64,000 nucleotides of DNA from Streptomyces werraensis (GTDB lineage: Bacteria > Actinomycetota > Actinomycetes > Streptomycetales > Streptomycetaceae), in the NCBI GenBank assembly GCA_014656175.1, contig BNBX01000005.1, forward strand, positions 262,117 through 326,116, read 5' to 3'. This document shows, in pieces, positions 8,789-16,212 of the stretch. The position numbers and the translations under genes are program-made. The first letter of the stretch is position 1, and each line of letters starts with the position of its first letter. A model generated the notes under the pieces. It did no database searches and was not told where the DNA came from. It worked only from the letters and a program-made list of their open reading frames with translations.

Positions 8789-8804
8789 TCGAATGGGTAT
8801 TCGA
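8789..8804. promoter_or_regulatory. LexA-box-like palindrome TCGAATGGGTATTCGA
   Basis: A perfect inverted repeat with 6-bp arms and a 4-bp centre lies in AT-richer DNA upstream of the hydrolase gene. The actinobacterial SOS box is TCGAAC-N4-GTTCGA; this site differs at one symmetric position in each arm. It could be a weak LexA site or an operator for another dimeric repressor. Confidence 0.4.
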
Positions 8805-8971
8805 AAATGCTCGTCTCTCCGGCAACACCCCTCGTTCGAGTGACCCCGCGCGAGGATTGACCGGCGCGGACCGGGGGAGATCTTCAGCGGGAGGCGGACC
8901 GCTCGGGGAAACCGGTCCGAGGGGAATGACCCTGAGAGCTCGGGGCTCCGGGTCAGCACAGGGGAGGACAG

Positions 8972-8997
8972 GCCCCGGCGCCGTGCGGCGCCGGGGC
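8972..8997. terminator. Strong GC hairpin
   Basis: GCCCCGGCGCC and GGCGCCGGGGC form an 11-bp perfect stem with a 4-nt loop. No T-run follows, as is usual for Streptomyces terminators. It lies about 240 nt beyond the dmdR1 stop and could be a second terminator. Confidence 0.6.
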
Positions 8998-9204
8998 TCC
9001 TCACGTGGTCACGGCACATCGTCCCGCCCCTCCCCGGCCCGGGCGGCCTCCGCGCCACCGGGCCAAGAACCCCTCAGGTCATATGCCTCACGCGACAGCC
9101 TCGCACGCCCGCCGGGCGAACGCTGCGATTCCGAGCAACGCAGACGCGGTGGAGCCGGATCCGACGGGTGATTCGGCGCGTTCCCGTCCGGCGGGCGGGA
9201 AGCA

Positions 9205-9233
9205 CCCCCTCCCCCGGGAGGCGGCCGGCCGCC
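9205..9233 (-). terminator. dmdR1 terminator
   Basis: Immediately after the dmdR1 stop codon the minus strand contains a 14-bp perfect palindrome (9220-9233) followed by a CCTCCC/GGGAGG hairpin, a plausible tandem terminator. Confidence 0.55.
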
Positions 9234-9234
9234 G

Positions 9235-9927
9235 TCAGGGCTTCGCGACGAACACGTGCGAGGCGACCTCCGACTCCAGCTCCGCCGCCTCGCCGCTGCT
9301 GCCCACCAGCACGCCGCCCGCGGACTCCGTCACGCTCACCACCGAGCCGGGCTGCACGCCCGCCCGGCGCAGCGAGTACATCAGCTGCGCGTCCGTCTGG
9401 ATCGGCTCGCCGATCCGGCGCACCACGACCGTCTTGCCCTCGGCGCCCGGGTCGAGGTCGGCGAGCGACACCATGCCCTCGTCGAGGAACGGCACCGTGC
9501 CGTCCGTCTCGCCCAGCTCCTCGAGCCCCGGGATGGGGTTGCCGTACGGCGACTCGGTCGGGTGCCGCAGCAGCTCCAGGACGCGGCGCTCGACGGCCTC
9601 GCTCATCACGTGCTCCCAGCGGCACGCCTCGGCGTGCACCTGCTCCCACTCCAGGCCGATCACGTCGACCAGGAGACACTCGGCGAGACGGTGCTTGCGC
9701 ATCACGCGGGTGGCCAGCCGGCGGCCCTCCTCCGTGAGCTCCAGATGGCGGTCCGGGGCGACGGACACCAGGCCGTCGCGCTCCATCCGGGCCACCGTCT
9801 GGCTGACCGTCGGCCCGCTCTGGTCGAGCCGCTCGGCGATCCGGGCGCGCATGGGGACCACACCTTCCTCCTCCAGCTCGAGGATGGTGCGGAGATACAT
9901 CTCCGTGGTGTCGATCAGTCCGGACAT
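9235..9927 (-). CDS. dmdR1: DmdR1, iron-dependent DtxR-family repressor
   Basis: A 230-residue metalloregulator that, charged with Fe(II), represses siderophore and iron-uptake genes. The sequence aligns without gaps to DtxR numbering in the first 110 residues: the primary metal site Met10, Cys102, Glu105 and His106 and the ancillary site His79, Glu83 and His98 are all present. The N-terminal winged helix contains SGPTVSQTVARMERDGLV; a C-terminal SH3-like/FeoA domain ends in VASHVFVAKP. ATG at 9927 has GAGGGG upstream. In S. coelicolor an antiparallel gene, adm, was reported on the opposite strand of dmdR1; long plus-strand frames are open here too. Confidence 0.96.
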   Translation of the reverse strand: MSGLIDTTEMYLRTILELEEEGVVPMRARIAERLDQSGPTVSQTVARMERDGLVSVAPDRHLELTEEGRRLATRVMRKHRLAECLLVDVIGLEWEQVHAEACRWEHVMSEAVERRVLELLRHPTESPYGNPIPGLEELGETDGTVPFLDEGMVSLADLDPGAEGKTVVVRRIGEPIQTDAQLMYSLRRAGVQPGSVVSVTESAGGVLVGSSGEAAELESEVASHVFVAKP

Positions 9928-10095
9928 ACTTGCCCCTCGATGAGATCTGCGGATTGGCTCTGCCGGAAGGCTGGACGGCTCACCGGCGTGTGCGCTGGCC
10001 CGAGACTCAATTCTTACGCATACGACGGACAACCGGGCCGCGCGGCGGAAACGCGTGGCTGCGGCAGGGCCGCGGACGGGCGTCCGGACACCGTA

Positions 10096-10125
10096 TTGAC
10101 ACGGCAGTGGTCCAGACCGCACGGT
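10096..10125 (+). promoter_or_regulatory. Candidate sigma-HrdB promoter for the SIS gene
   Basis: TTGACA at 10096-10101 is a perfect -35; CACGGT 18 nt later fits the loose nAnnnT -10. The predicted start of transcription lies about 25-30 nt before ATG 10160. Confidence 0.45.
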
Positions 10126-10159
10126 GATCCGCGACATGTCCGCCCCCGAAGGGAGCCGC

Positions 10160-10915
10160 ATGAGCGACCGCACGCCCGCCGGTCAGTTCCTCGACGCCGC
10201 GATCGGGCTGCTGCGGCGGCTGCGCGACGAGGAGGCCGGGCCCATAGCGGCGGCGGGCACGATGATCGCGGACACGGTCGCCGACGGCGGACGGCTCTTC
10301 GCCTTCGGCGCGGGCCACTCCTCGCTCGCCGCGCAGGACCTCGTCTACCGCGCGGGCGGGCTCGCCCTGATGAACCTGCTCACCGTGCCGGGGGTCGTCG
10401 GCGTCGACGTCCGGCCGGCGACGCTGGGGTCCGCCCTGGAGCGGGTGGAAGGGCTCGCGGGCACGGTGCTGGACTCCTCCCCGCTGCGGGAGGGCGACCT
10501 CCTGGTGATCATCTCCCTGTCCGGGCGCAACGTGATGCCGGTGGAGATGGCGACGAGGGCGCGCGCCAAGGGCGTGAAGGTGATCGGCGTGACATCGGTG
10601 GCGTACGCGGCGCAGACGTCGCCGCGGAACCCCTCCGGGACGTTCCTCAAGGACCACTGCGACGTGGTGCTGGACTCGGGGATCCCGGTCGGTGACGCGG
10701 AACTGACCTGGGAGGGCGTCTCGGCGCCGTTCGCGCCCGCGTCCACGGTCGTCACCTCGGCCCTGCTCCAGGCGGTCATGGCCACCGCCGCGGCGGCCCT
10801 CGCCGACCGCGGCGTCGAACCGCCCCTGCTCCGCTCGGGCAACGTCGACGGCGGCCACGCCTGGAACACCCAGGTGATGACGGAGTACGGCGACCGGATC
10901 TTCTACCAGCACTGA
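10160..10915 (+). CDS. nagS: SIS-domain sugar-phosphate enzyme, NagS-like
   Basis: A 251-residue SIS (sugar isomerase) domain protein of the UPF0309 family, with the phosphosugar-binding segments FAFGAGHSSLAAQDL and LLVIISLSGRNVMPVEMA and a conserved end YGDRIFYQH. GGGAG precedes ATG 10160. The S. coelicolor neighbour of dmdR1 (SCO4393) was described, as I recall, as NagS, an N-acetylglucosamine-6-phosphate dehydratase involved in amino-sugar toxicity; the same position beside dmdR1 supports orthology. The symbol rests on that memory plus synteny and not on a search. Confidence 0.8.
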   Translation: MSDRTPAGQFLDAAIGLLRRLRDEEAGPIAAAGTMIADTVADGGRLFAFGAGHSSLAAQDLVYRAGGLALMNLLTVPGVVGVDVRPATLGSALERVEGLAGTVLDSSPLREGDLLVIISLSGRNVMPVEMATRARAKGVKVIGVTSVAYAAQTSPRNPSGTFLKDHCDVVLDSGIPVGDAELTWEGVSAPFAPASTVVTSALLQAVMATAAAALADRGVEPPLLRSGNVDGGHAWNTQVMTEYGDRIFYQH

Positions 10916-11080
10916 ACCCGGTACGACCCCGGGTCGCCCCGGGCAGTCGCACGCGGACCCGCCGCCGACCTCCGCGCCAGGCGCGAGGGCACGGATCACC
11001 CCACGCGGTTCCGGGCTCGCGCCCGGTCGGTTCGAGGAGGGCGACGCCCGGGGCGCCTACGGCCCCGGCGCGGCCGGCCC

Positions 11081-12475
11081 TCATCCCTCCCCGGGCAGCA
11101 GTGCCGCCAGGTCCAGGGCCATGGCGATGTGTGCCGCCACGTCCTCCGCGTACATCGCGTCCGCGCGTTCGAAGGCCGTGCGGTTGGACGTGCGCAGAAA
11201 CGTCACGGCACCGAGCGTGCGGCCGCGGCTGCGCAGGACCGTGCACAGGGCGTGGACCGTGTCCTGCGGCCACTGGCGGGCCAGCGCCCACTCGCGTGCC
11301 GCGTCACCCTTGAGCGAGCCCGCGCCGGCCCGCACCGTCCCGGCGCGCTCCACGCACTGCAGGGCCGGGTGCCCGTCGGCGTACAGCGCCGGGAGGCCCG
11401 CCCGGCCGTCGAGGCGGCTGGGGCCCGGGGCGCCGGAGGGGGTCCCGGCGATCCGCACCAGGCGGACCCGGTCGGTGTCCGTGCCGCCCTCGGCGACCCG
11501 GTCGATCAACGCGTGGTCGGCGAACCCGGCGAGCGCGAAGTCCAGGTGGACCGTGGCCGCCTCGGCCGGGTTCTCGCACTCCGCCGCCGCGCGGGCGGCC
11601 CGGTGCAGCTGCTGGGTGCGGAACCGCAGCAGCGACGCCTCCTGCTCGCCCTGCCGCGCCTCGGTCACGTCCTGGAACAGCCACCCCACCCCGAGCGGCA
11701 CCGGCTCCTCGGCGAGCGGCGACGACAGCCGCACGAACCCGTTCCGCCAGCAGCGCCGGCGCTCGCCCTCGGGTGTCCGCACGGCCACCCACAGTTCGGC
11801 GGGCGCGGGCGGGGCGCCCTCGGCGAGCACATGGGTGAGCGCGCTCTCGAGCTCCTCCACGCCCTGCGACAGCAGCTCCCCCAGCGGCCGCCCCAGCACC
11901 GACGTACGGCCCGCGCCGAGCGCCCGCGCCGCGTACGCGTTGACGACGGCGGGCCTGAGGTCGGCGTCGACGAGGACGACGCCCCAGCCGGCGTCCTCCA
12001 GCAGCGCCTCGCTCAGCGCGATGGAGCGCTCCAGGTCGATCTGCGCGTGGACCTCGCTGAACGCGCAGTAGACCCCGGCCGGCTTGCCGTCGGGACCGCG
12101 TACGGCGGCGGACTGGGTGCGCACCAGGACCCGGCGCCCGTCCTTGGTGAGCAGCGCGAACTCGTTCACCTGCCGGCCGGGCGCGTCCATGGCCGACATC
12201 AGCCGGGCCTCGACCTCCTCGGCGTCCGCGCTGCGCACGGCCCACCCGGCGAACCCGGCGCGCCCGACCGCCTCCTCGGCGGTCCAGCCGAGGATGCGCT
12301 CGGCCTCACGGTTCCAGTGGGTCACCACGCCGTCCGCGTCGAAGGCGCACAGGGCGGCGTCCATGCCGTCGAGCAGCGCCGCGAGCAGGTCGGAGCCGGC
12401 CGGCCCCTCCCGCTCGGGCTCGGGCCCCTCCGGCCCGAGCTCGTCGGTGACCCCACTACGCCGGGATGCACTCAC
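11081..12475 (-). CDS. PAS-PAS-GAF sensory protein
   Basis: A 464-residue cytoplasmic protein with a first PAS domain (about residues 30-145, with AFDADGVVTHWNREAERILGW), a second PAS (about 155-280, VLVDADLRPAVVNAYAARALG) with a PAC-like GWLFQDVTEARQ, and a GAF domain (about 295-460). No kinase, phosphatase, cyclase or DNA-binding domain follows, so output must go through a partner. GTG 12475 is chosen because AGGGGG lies 7 nt upstream; an ATG 19 codons earlier lacks such a site. It is convergent with the SIS gene. Ligand is unknown. Confidence 0.85.
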   Translation of the reverse strand: MSASRRSGVTDELGPEGPEPEREGPAGSDLLAALLDGMDAALCAFDADGVVTHWNREAERILGWTAEEAVGRAGFAGWAVRSADAEEVEARLMSAMDAPGRQVNEFALLTKDGRRVLVRTQSAAVRGPDGKPAGVYCAFSEVHAQIDLERSIALSEALLEDAGWGVVLVDADLRPAVVNAYAARALGAGRTSVLGRPLGELLSQGVEELESALTHVLAEGAPPAPAELWVAVRTPEGERRRCWRNGFVRLSSPLAEEPVPLGVGWLFQDVTEARQGEQEASLLRFRTQQLHRAARAAAECENPAEAATVHLDFALAGFADHALIDRVAEGGTDTDRVRLVRIAGTPSGAPGPSRLDGRAGLPALYADGHPALQCVERAGTVRAGAGSLKGDAAREWALARQWPQDTVHALCTVLRSRGRTLGAVTFLRTSNRTAFERADAMYAEDVAAHIAMALDLAALLPGEG

Positions 12476-12754
12476 CTGAACCCCCTGCAGGCTGTGTCCG
12501 CACGTACGGCACGACGATTCGCTCACCAACAATCATTCAACTTGAACGTGACCCAGCGCACATCGAGTTCCCGACAAGATTGTGGGAATTGTTGCCCGCT
12601 CCCTCGTACCCACGCATCCACGAGGCAAAAGACCTCATGCGGCGGGGCGGGGCGGACGCCGCGCCATGGGCTCGGAACGAGCGGCCGGCCGACGGCGCCC
12701 GGCCCGACGGGACGGCCGCGGACCGCGCTCCGGAAGGTCGGCACAAAAAACTGG

Positions 12755-12783
12755 TTGATCCTGCGGCGGGCGGTTCTTAGGGT
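12755..12783 (+). promoter_or_regulatory. Strong candidate promoter TTGATC-N17-TAGGGT
   Basis: Both hexamers match the Streptomyces vegetative consensus with ideal 17-nt spacing. The only thing downstream is the 12-codon ORF at 12816-12854 and a hairpin; no larger plus-strand gene follows. Confidence 0.6.
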
Positions 12784-12815
12784 GGCGGTACTTCGGAAAG
12801 GAGGTGGTTCGGCAG

Positions 12816-12854
12816 ATGTATGACAACCGGACGGAAGAGGTGGCTGCGGGCTAG
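12816..12854 (+). CDS. Possible 12-residue peptide ORF
   Basis: An ideal AAGGAGGT ribosome binding site (12798-12805) precedes ATG 12816 by 10 nt; the frame reads MYDNRTEEVAAG and stops at TAG 12852-12854. An overlapping ATG at 12820 opens a longer frame to 13011, but its Arg/Gly/Pro-rich text looks random. With a good promoter upstream and a hairpin about 80 nt downstream this looks like an independent short transcript: a micropeptide gene, or a leader attached to a small RNA. I do not recognise a family. Confidence 0.5.
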   Translation: MYDNRTEEVAAG

Positions 12855-12934
12855 TGGCCCGTCGCCGTACTCGGTTCGGCGCCGGACCGGCGTGCGAGTG
12901 ATGCACGCAACCGGCCCAATCCAACGCAGTCACC

Positions 12935-12998
12935 CGACCCGCGAGTCGCCGGTATCGTCCGGCCGGCTCCCCCCAGGGGGAACCAGACTCGCGGGTCG
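12935..12998. terminator. Long hairpin between short transcript and citrate synthase
   Basis: A perfect 13-bp inverted repeat (12935-12947 with 12986-12998, arms containing GACCCGCGAGTC) encloses a 38-nt loop that itself can form a C-run/G-run helix (12968-12980). It lies past the ends of two converging transcripts and is the likely bidirectional terminator, or the body of a structured RNA. Confidence 0.6.
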
Positions 12999-13033
12999 CC
13001 TGCGTTTGTGAAGGTTCTCCTGCCGGGCAGGGC

Positions 13034-14134
13034 TCAGTGGGCGAGGGACGCGTAGCCCTCGATCTCACGCGGGTCGCGCGGCCCGGGGCCCACGTAGCGG
13101 GCCGACGGGCGGACCAGCCGGCCCGTGCGCTTCTGCTCCAGGATGTGCGCCGACCAGCCCGCGGTGCGGGCGCAGGTGAACATCGACGTGAACATGTGCG
13201 CCGGCACCTCCGCGAAGTCCAGCACGATCGCGGCCCAGAACTCCACGTTCGTCGCCAGCACCCGGTCGGGGCGGCGGGCGTGCAGCTCGGCCAGTGCGGC
13301 CTTCTCCAGCGCCTCGGCGACCTCGTAGCGCGGCGCGCCCAGCTCGCGGGCGGTGCGGCGCAGCACGCGGGCCCGGGGGTCCTCCGCGCGGTAGACGCGG
13401 TGGCCGAATCCCATCAGCCGCTCGCCCTTGTCGAGGGTCTTGCGGACGTACGCCTCGGCGTCCCCGGTGCGCTCGATCTCCTCGATCATGCCCAGCACGC
13501 GGGAGGGCGCGCCGCCGTGCAGCGGGCCGGACATGGCGCCGACGGCCCCGGAGAGCGCCGCCGCGACGTCCGCGCCGGTGGAGGCGATGACGCGGGCGGT
13601 GAACGTGGAGGCGTTCATGCCGTGCTCGGCGGCCGACGTCCAGTACGCGTCGACGGCGGCGACGTGCTTGGGGTCGGGCTCGCCGCGCCAGCGGATCATG
13701 AAGCGTTCGACGACCGACTCGGCCTTGTCGATCTCGCTCTGCGGCACCATCGGCAGCCCCTGGCCGCGCGCCGACTGGGCGACGTACGACAGGGCCATGA
13801 CGGCGGCGCGGGCGAGGTCCTGGCGGGCCTGCTCGGCATCGATGTCGAGGAGCGGTTTCAGGCCCCACACGGGGGCGAGCATGGCGAGCGCGGACTGCAC
13901 GTCGACGCGGATGTCGCCCGAGTGCACGGGGATGGGGAACGGCTCGGCGGGCGGCAGTCCGGGCGCGAACGCCCCGTCGACGAGCAGCCCCCACACGTTG
14001 CCGAAGGAGACGTGACCGACCAGGTCCTCGATGTCGACGCCCCGGTAGCGGAGGGCGCCGCCCTCCTTGTCCGGTTCGGCGATCTCCGTCTCGAACGCGA
14101 CGACTCCTTCGAGCCCGGGTACGAAGTCGGACAT
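13034..14134 (-). CDS. Citrate synthase, short type
   Basis: A 366-residue citrate synthase condensing acetyl-CoA with oxaloacetate. The catalytic triad of the family is visible: first His in AAEHGMNASTF, second His in MGFGHRVYR, and Asp in VLDFAEVPAHMF. Its length fits the shorter second citrate synthase (or 2-methylcitrate synthase type) of streptomycetes and not the 430-residue main enzyme, so 2-methylcitrate synthase activity is a fair alternative. GAGGGAG lies upstream of ATG 14134. The gene diverges from pdxH across a spacer holding phased AGTGCC repeats. Confidence 0.9.
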   Translation of the reverse strand: MSDFVPGLEGVVAFETEIAEPDKEGGALRYRGVDIEDLVGHVSFGNVWGLLVDGAFAPGLPPAEPFPIPVHSGDIRVDVQSALAMLAPVWGLKPLLDIDAEQARQDLARAAVMALSYVAQSARGQGLPMVPQSEIDKAESVVERFMIRWRGEPDPKHVAAVDAYWTSAAEHGMNASTFTARVIASTGADVAAALSGAVGAMSGPLHGGAPSRVLGMIEEIERTGDAEAYVRKTLDKGERLMGFGHRVYRAEDPRARVLRRTARELGAPRYEVAEALEKAALAELHARRPDRVLATNVEFWAAIVLDFAEVPAHMFTSMFTCARTAGWSAHILEQKRTGRLVRPSARYVGPGPRDPREIEGYASLAH

Positions 14135-14299
14135 CAGGCGGCTCCCTCGATAGGTGGGGACAGATGGTGTTGTGGGGTGGGACGACCATGTGTCGTGGCG
14201 CGATCGGCGTGGGTCCGGGGGATCCGCGGTCGGCTCGGTGAGACTCGCGGTCTGGACGTCACCCCTGTGATGCCCGGCTGGCGGTCACCCAACCGGATC

Positions 14300-14358
14300 A
14301 GTGCCAGCACGATATCCCCGAGTGCCAGTTTTGGGGAGGGTTCGCGGCACTGAGTGCC
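14300..14358. promoter_or_regulatory. Helically phased AGTGCC repeats
   Basis: AGTGCC occurs at 14300, 14321 and 14353, spaced 21 and 32 bp (two and three helical turns). The last copy is half of a perfect palindrome, GGCACTGAGTGCC (14346-14358). The array lies in the divergent citrate synthase/pdxH promoter region and is a candidate operator for one regulator. Confidence 0.4.
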
Positions 14359-14439
14359 ACCCGTGAGGTTGGGCACCGGGTGTCTGTGACGTGGGCCACC
14401 CCGCTCTCGCGGCCTGGGCGGATACGGCAGGATGACGGC

Positions 14440-15108
14440 GTGACCGACCGAGACGCCGTCCCCCTCGATCTCGCCTCGATGCGCAAGCAGTACCGGACCG
14501 AGGGGCTCTCCGAGACCGACCTCGCCGCCACCCCCGTCGAGCAGTTCGCGCGCTGGTTCGCGCAGGCGGCGCGGGAGGGCGGGCTGTTCGAGCCGAACGC
14601 CATGATCGTGTCGACCGCGGACGCGGCGGGCAGGCCCAGCTCGCGCACGGTGCTGCTGAAGCACTTCGACGAGAGCGGGTTCGTGTTCTACACGAACTAC
14701 GAGTCCCGCAAGGGCCGCGACCTGGCCGCGAACCCGCACGTCTCGCTGCTGTTCCCGTGGCACCCGGTCGCCCGGCAGGTCATCGTCACCGGCGCGGCGC
14801 GGCGCACCGGGCGCGACGAGACGGCCGCGTACTTCCGCACCCGGCCGCACGGGTCACAACTGGGCGCGTGGGCCAGCGGGCAGTCGACGGTGATCGCGTC
14901 GCGGGAGGAGCTGGACACGGCGTACGCCGCTCTCGCGGCACGCTATCCGGAACACGAGCGGGTCCCGGTGCCGCCGCACTGGGGCGGCTTCCGGGTCGTC
15001 CCGGAGACGGTGGAGTTCTGGCAGGGCCGCGAGAACCGGCTGCACGACCGTCTGCGGTACGTCGCGGAGGCGGGGGGAGGGTGGAGAGTGGAGCGGCTGG
15101 CTCCGTGA
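14440..15108 (+). CDS. pdxH: Pyridoxamine 5'-phosphate oxidase
   Basis: A 222-residue FMN enzyme that oxidises pyridoxamine or pyridoxine 5'-phosphate to pyridoxal phosphate, the last step of vitamin B6 salvage. Family landmarks are present: [10 protein letters not shown] near the N-terminus, [49 protein letters not shown] and the C-terminal phosphate-binding end [14 protein letters not shown] 14440 is chosen because AGGATGA precedes it and homologues begin nearby. It is transcribed divergently from citrate synthase. Confidence 0.95.
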   Translation: MTDRDAVPLDLASMRKQYRTEGLSETDLAATPVEQFARWFAQAAREGGLFEPNAMIVSTADAAGRPSSRTVLLKHFDESGFVFYTNYESRKGRDLAANPHVSLLFPWHPVARQVIVTGAARRTGRDETAAYFRTRPHGSQLGAWASGQSTVIASREELDTAYAALAARYPEHERVPVPPHWGGFRVVPETVEFWQGRENRLHDRLRYVAEAGGGWRVERLAP

Positions 15109-15595
15109 GCGGCTGCCGCGGTGTTCTGCGCGGTGGGGGTTGTGGTTGTGGGCCTGCGGCGCAGGGTTGCGGTGCGGTGGGGGTGCGCGTAGCGCCTACG
15201 GAGGGTGGGTGGTGCGGGGCCGCGGCGGGGGCGGACGTCCTCGGTCTGGCGCGATGGAGTTACTCGGCAGGGGAAGGGCGCGGACGCGCCAGCCGCTGCG
15301 GGCGCCCACCCCCACCCCGTCCCCTCCCCGCCGCGAGCGGCAGCCTGCCGCCAACCGCGGGCGCGCGGATGACGGGGGCCGCGATGCCGCTGGCCGCGGG
15401 CATTCGTGCCTCCCCCGGTGCCTTAAGGGCCTGGGAGGTACCCCCAGGGCGATGGGGGGGCGCGGCGGCACCTCGTTGGTGCCGAGGTGCGCCAACACCC
15501 CCGGCCCGCACCGACGCCGGTGCCTGGTGCCCCTCCGGAGACACAGCCGCGTAGCCCCGCGCCCTGCGCGAACCCACAAGCGCCCCGGTGCGTCC
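15109..15595. other. Repeat-rich non-coding stretch
   Basis: No credible gene: frames on both strands read as Arg/Pro/Gly-rich noise. It holds a palindromic repeat (15409-15448) and further GC-rich sequence of the dispersed intergenic type (around 15540-15590), lying between the convergent pdxH and a minus-strand hypothetical gene. Confidence 0.6.
15409..15448. repeat. Dispersed palindromic repeat, copy 1
   Basis: The 40-bp element begins CCTCCCCC and ends GGGAGGTACCCCCAGG around a central TTAA-containing stem. The same ends, with a different short centre, recur at 32812-32846 inside a coding region. This is a family of small palindromes common in Streptomyces intergenic DNA. Confidence 0.6.
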
Positions 15596-16177
15596 TCACA
15601 GCTTGCCCCACACCCTCCTCACCCGGTGCCCGCCCAGGGCGTCGGAGAAGCGGGTCAGGAACTCCTCCGTGAACTCGGGCCAGTTCCAGAACTCGAAGCC
15701 CAGGTGGGCGAAGGCGAAGTAGTCGTCCGCCCAGCGGTACTCCGGCAGCGGGACGGACGCGGCGCAGGCGGGGCAGACGGCCTCGGCCTCTCCGGTGTCG
15801 TCCCAGTCGCGCAGGGCCGCGCCGAACGGCGCCCAGGCCTCGTCGTCCGGCTCCCACGTGTCGGTCATCAGCCGGGTCGTGACCTCGCAGCGGGGGCAGG
15901 TCACCGCCTCGGGCTCGCCCTGACCGCCGTTGAAGACGGTGCGTCCGACTTCCACGTCCAGCCCGTCGGACGGCTCCCACTCCTCGTCCTCCGGGGAACA
16001 GGCGCGGAGCCAGTTCGGGCCGGGCGGATGGCCGCGGGGCGCGCCCAGGACGCAGTCGGTCCGTTCGGCGCTCACGATGCCCTCGGAGATCAGCCAGGCC
16101 AGCCCGCGCTCCGCGTAGGTCGCCGCCTCGTCGGGGCCGGCGTCGAGGTCGACGATCGTCTGGAAGTGGTCACCCAT
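15596..16177 (-). CDS. Hypothetical protein with paired CxxC motifs
   Basis: A 193-residue acidic cytoplasmic protein that I cannot assign to a characterised family. Two CxxC pairs (CPRC about residue 105 and CPAC about residue 146) could form a zinc ribbon. The C-terminal half is rich in aromatic residues (YRWADDYFAFAHLGFEFWNWPEF). ATG 16177 opens the conserved-looking part; the frame extends upstream only with shadow sequence. Its start is 35 nt from the TetR stop on the same strand, so it may be read through from the gene cluster upstream. Confidence 0.65.
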   Translation of the reverse strand: MGDHFQTIVDLDAGPDEAATYAERGLAWLISEGIVSAERTDCVLGAPRGHPPGPNWLRACSPEDEEWEPSDGLDVEVGRTVFNGGQGEPEAVTCPRCEVTTRLMTDTWEPDDEAWAPFGAALRDWDDTGEAEAVCPACAASVPLPEYRWADDYFAFAHLGFEFWNWPEFTEEFLTRFSDALGGHRVRRVWGKL

Positions 16178-16212
16178 GCCGGACACCGTAGGCCCGGCCG
16201 CTGACAGCGCCC

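Larger units (their letters stand above)
8682..9234. other. Non-coding stretch between the hydrolase start and the dmdR1 stop
   Basis: No ORF here has a plausible start and codon pattern. It contains the hydrolase promoter region with a palindrome (8789-8804), a strong hairpin (8972-8997) and the dmdR1 terminator region (9205-9233). Confidence 0.5.

Noticed and set aside
8786..9058. A 90-codon minus-strand ORF in the dmdR1-hydrolase spacer
   Set aside because: It has no ribosome binding site, random Arg/Pro-rich text, and runs through the 8972-8997 hairpin.
11021..11080. tRNA-like TTCGA segment
   Set aside because: No acceptor, anticodon or D-arm pairing can be built around it; no tRNA was found anywhere in the window.
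12900..13000. 6C small RNA
   Set aside because: There is one run of six C, but not two C-loop hairpins, and the gene context differs from the known locus.
14300..14358. CIRCE element for HrcA
   Set aside because: GAGTGCCAG resembles one half, but no TTAGCACTC-N9-GAGTGCTAA arrangement exists; the repeats are direct and at other spacing.
15140..16204. A 354-codon plus-strand frame after pdxH
   Set aside because: Its first half is repeat DNA and its second half is antisense to the CxxC hypothetical gene.
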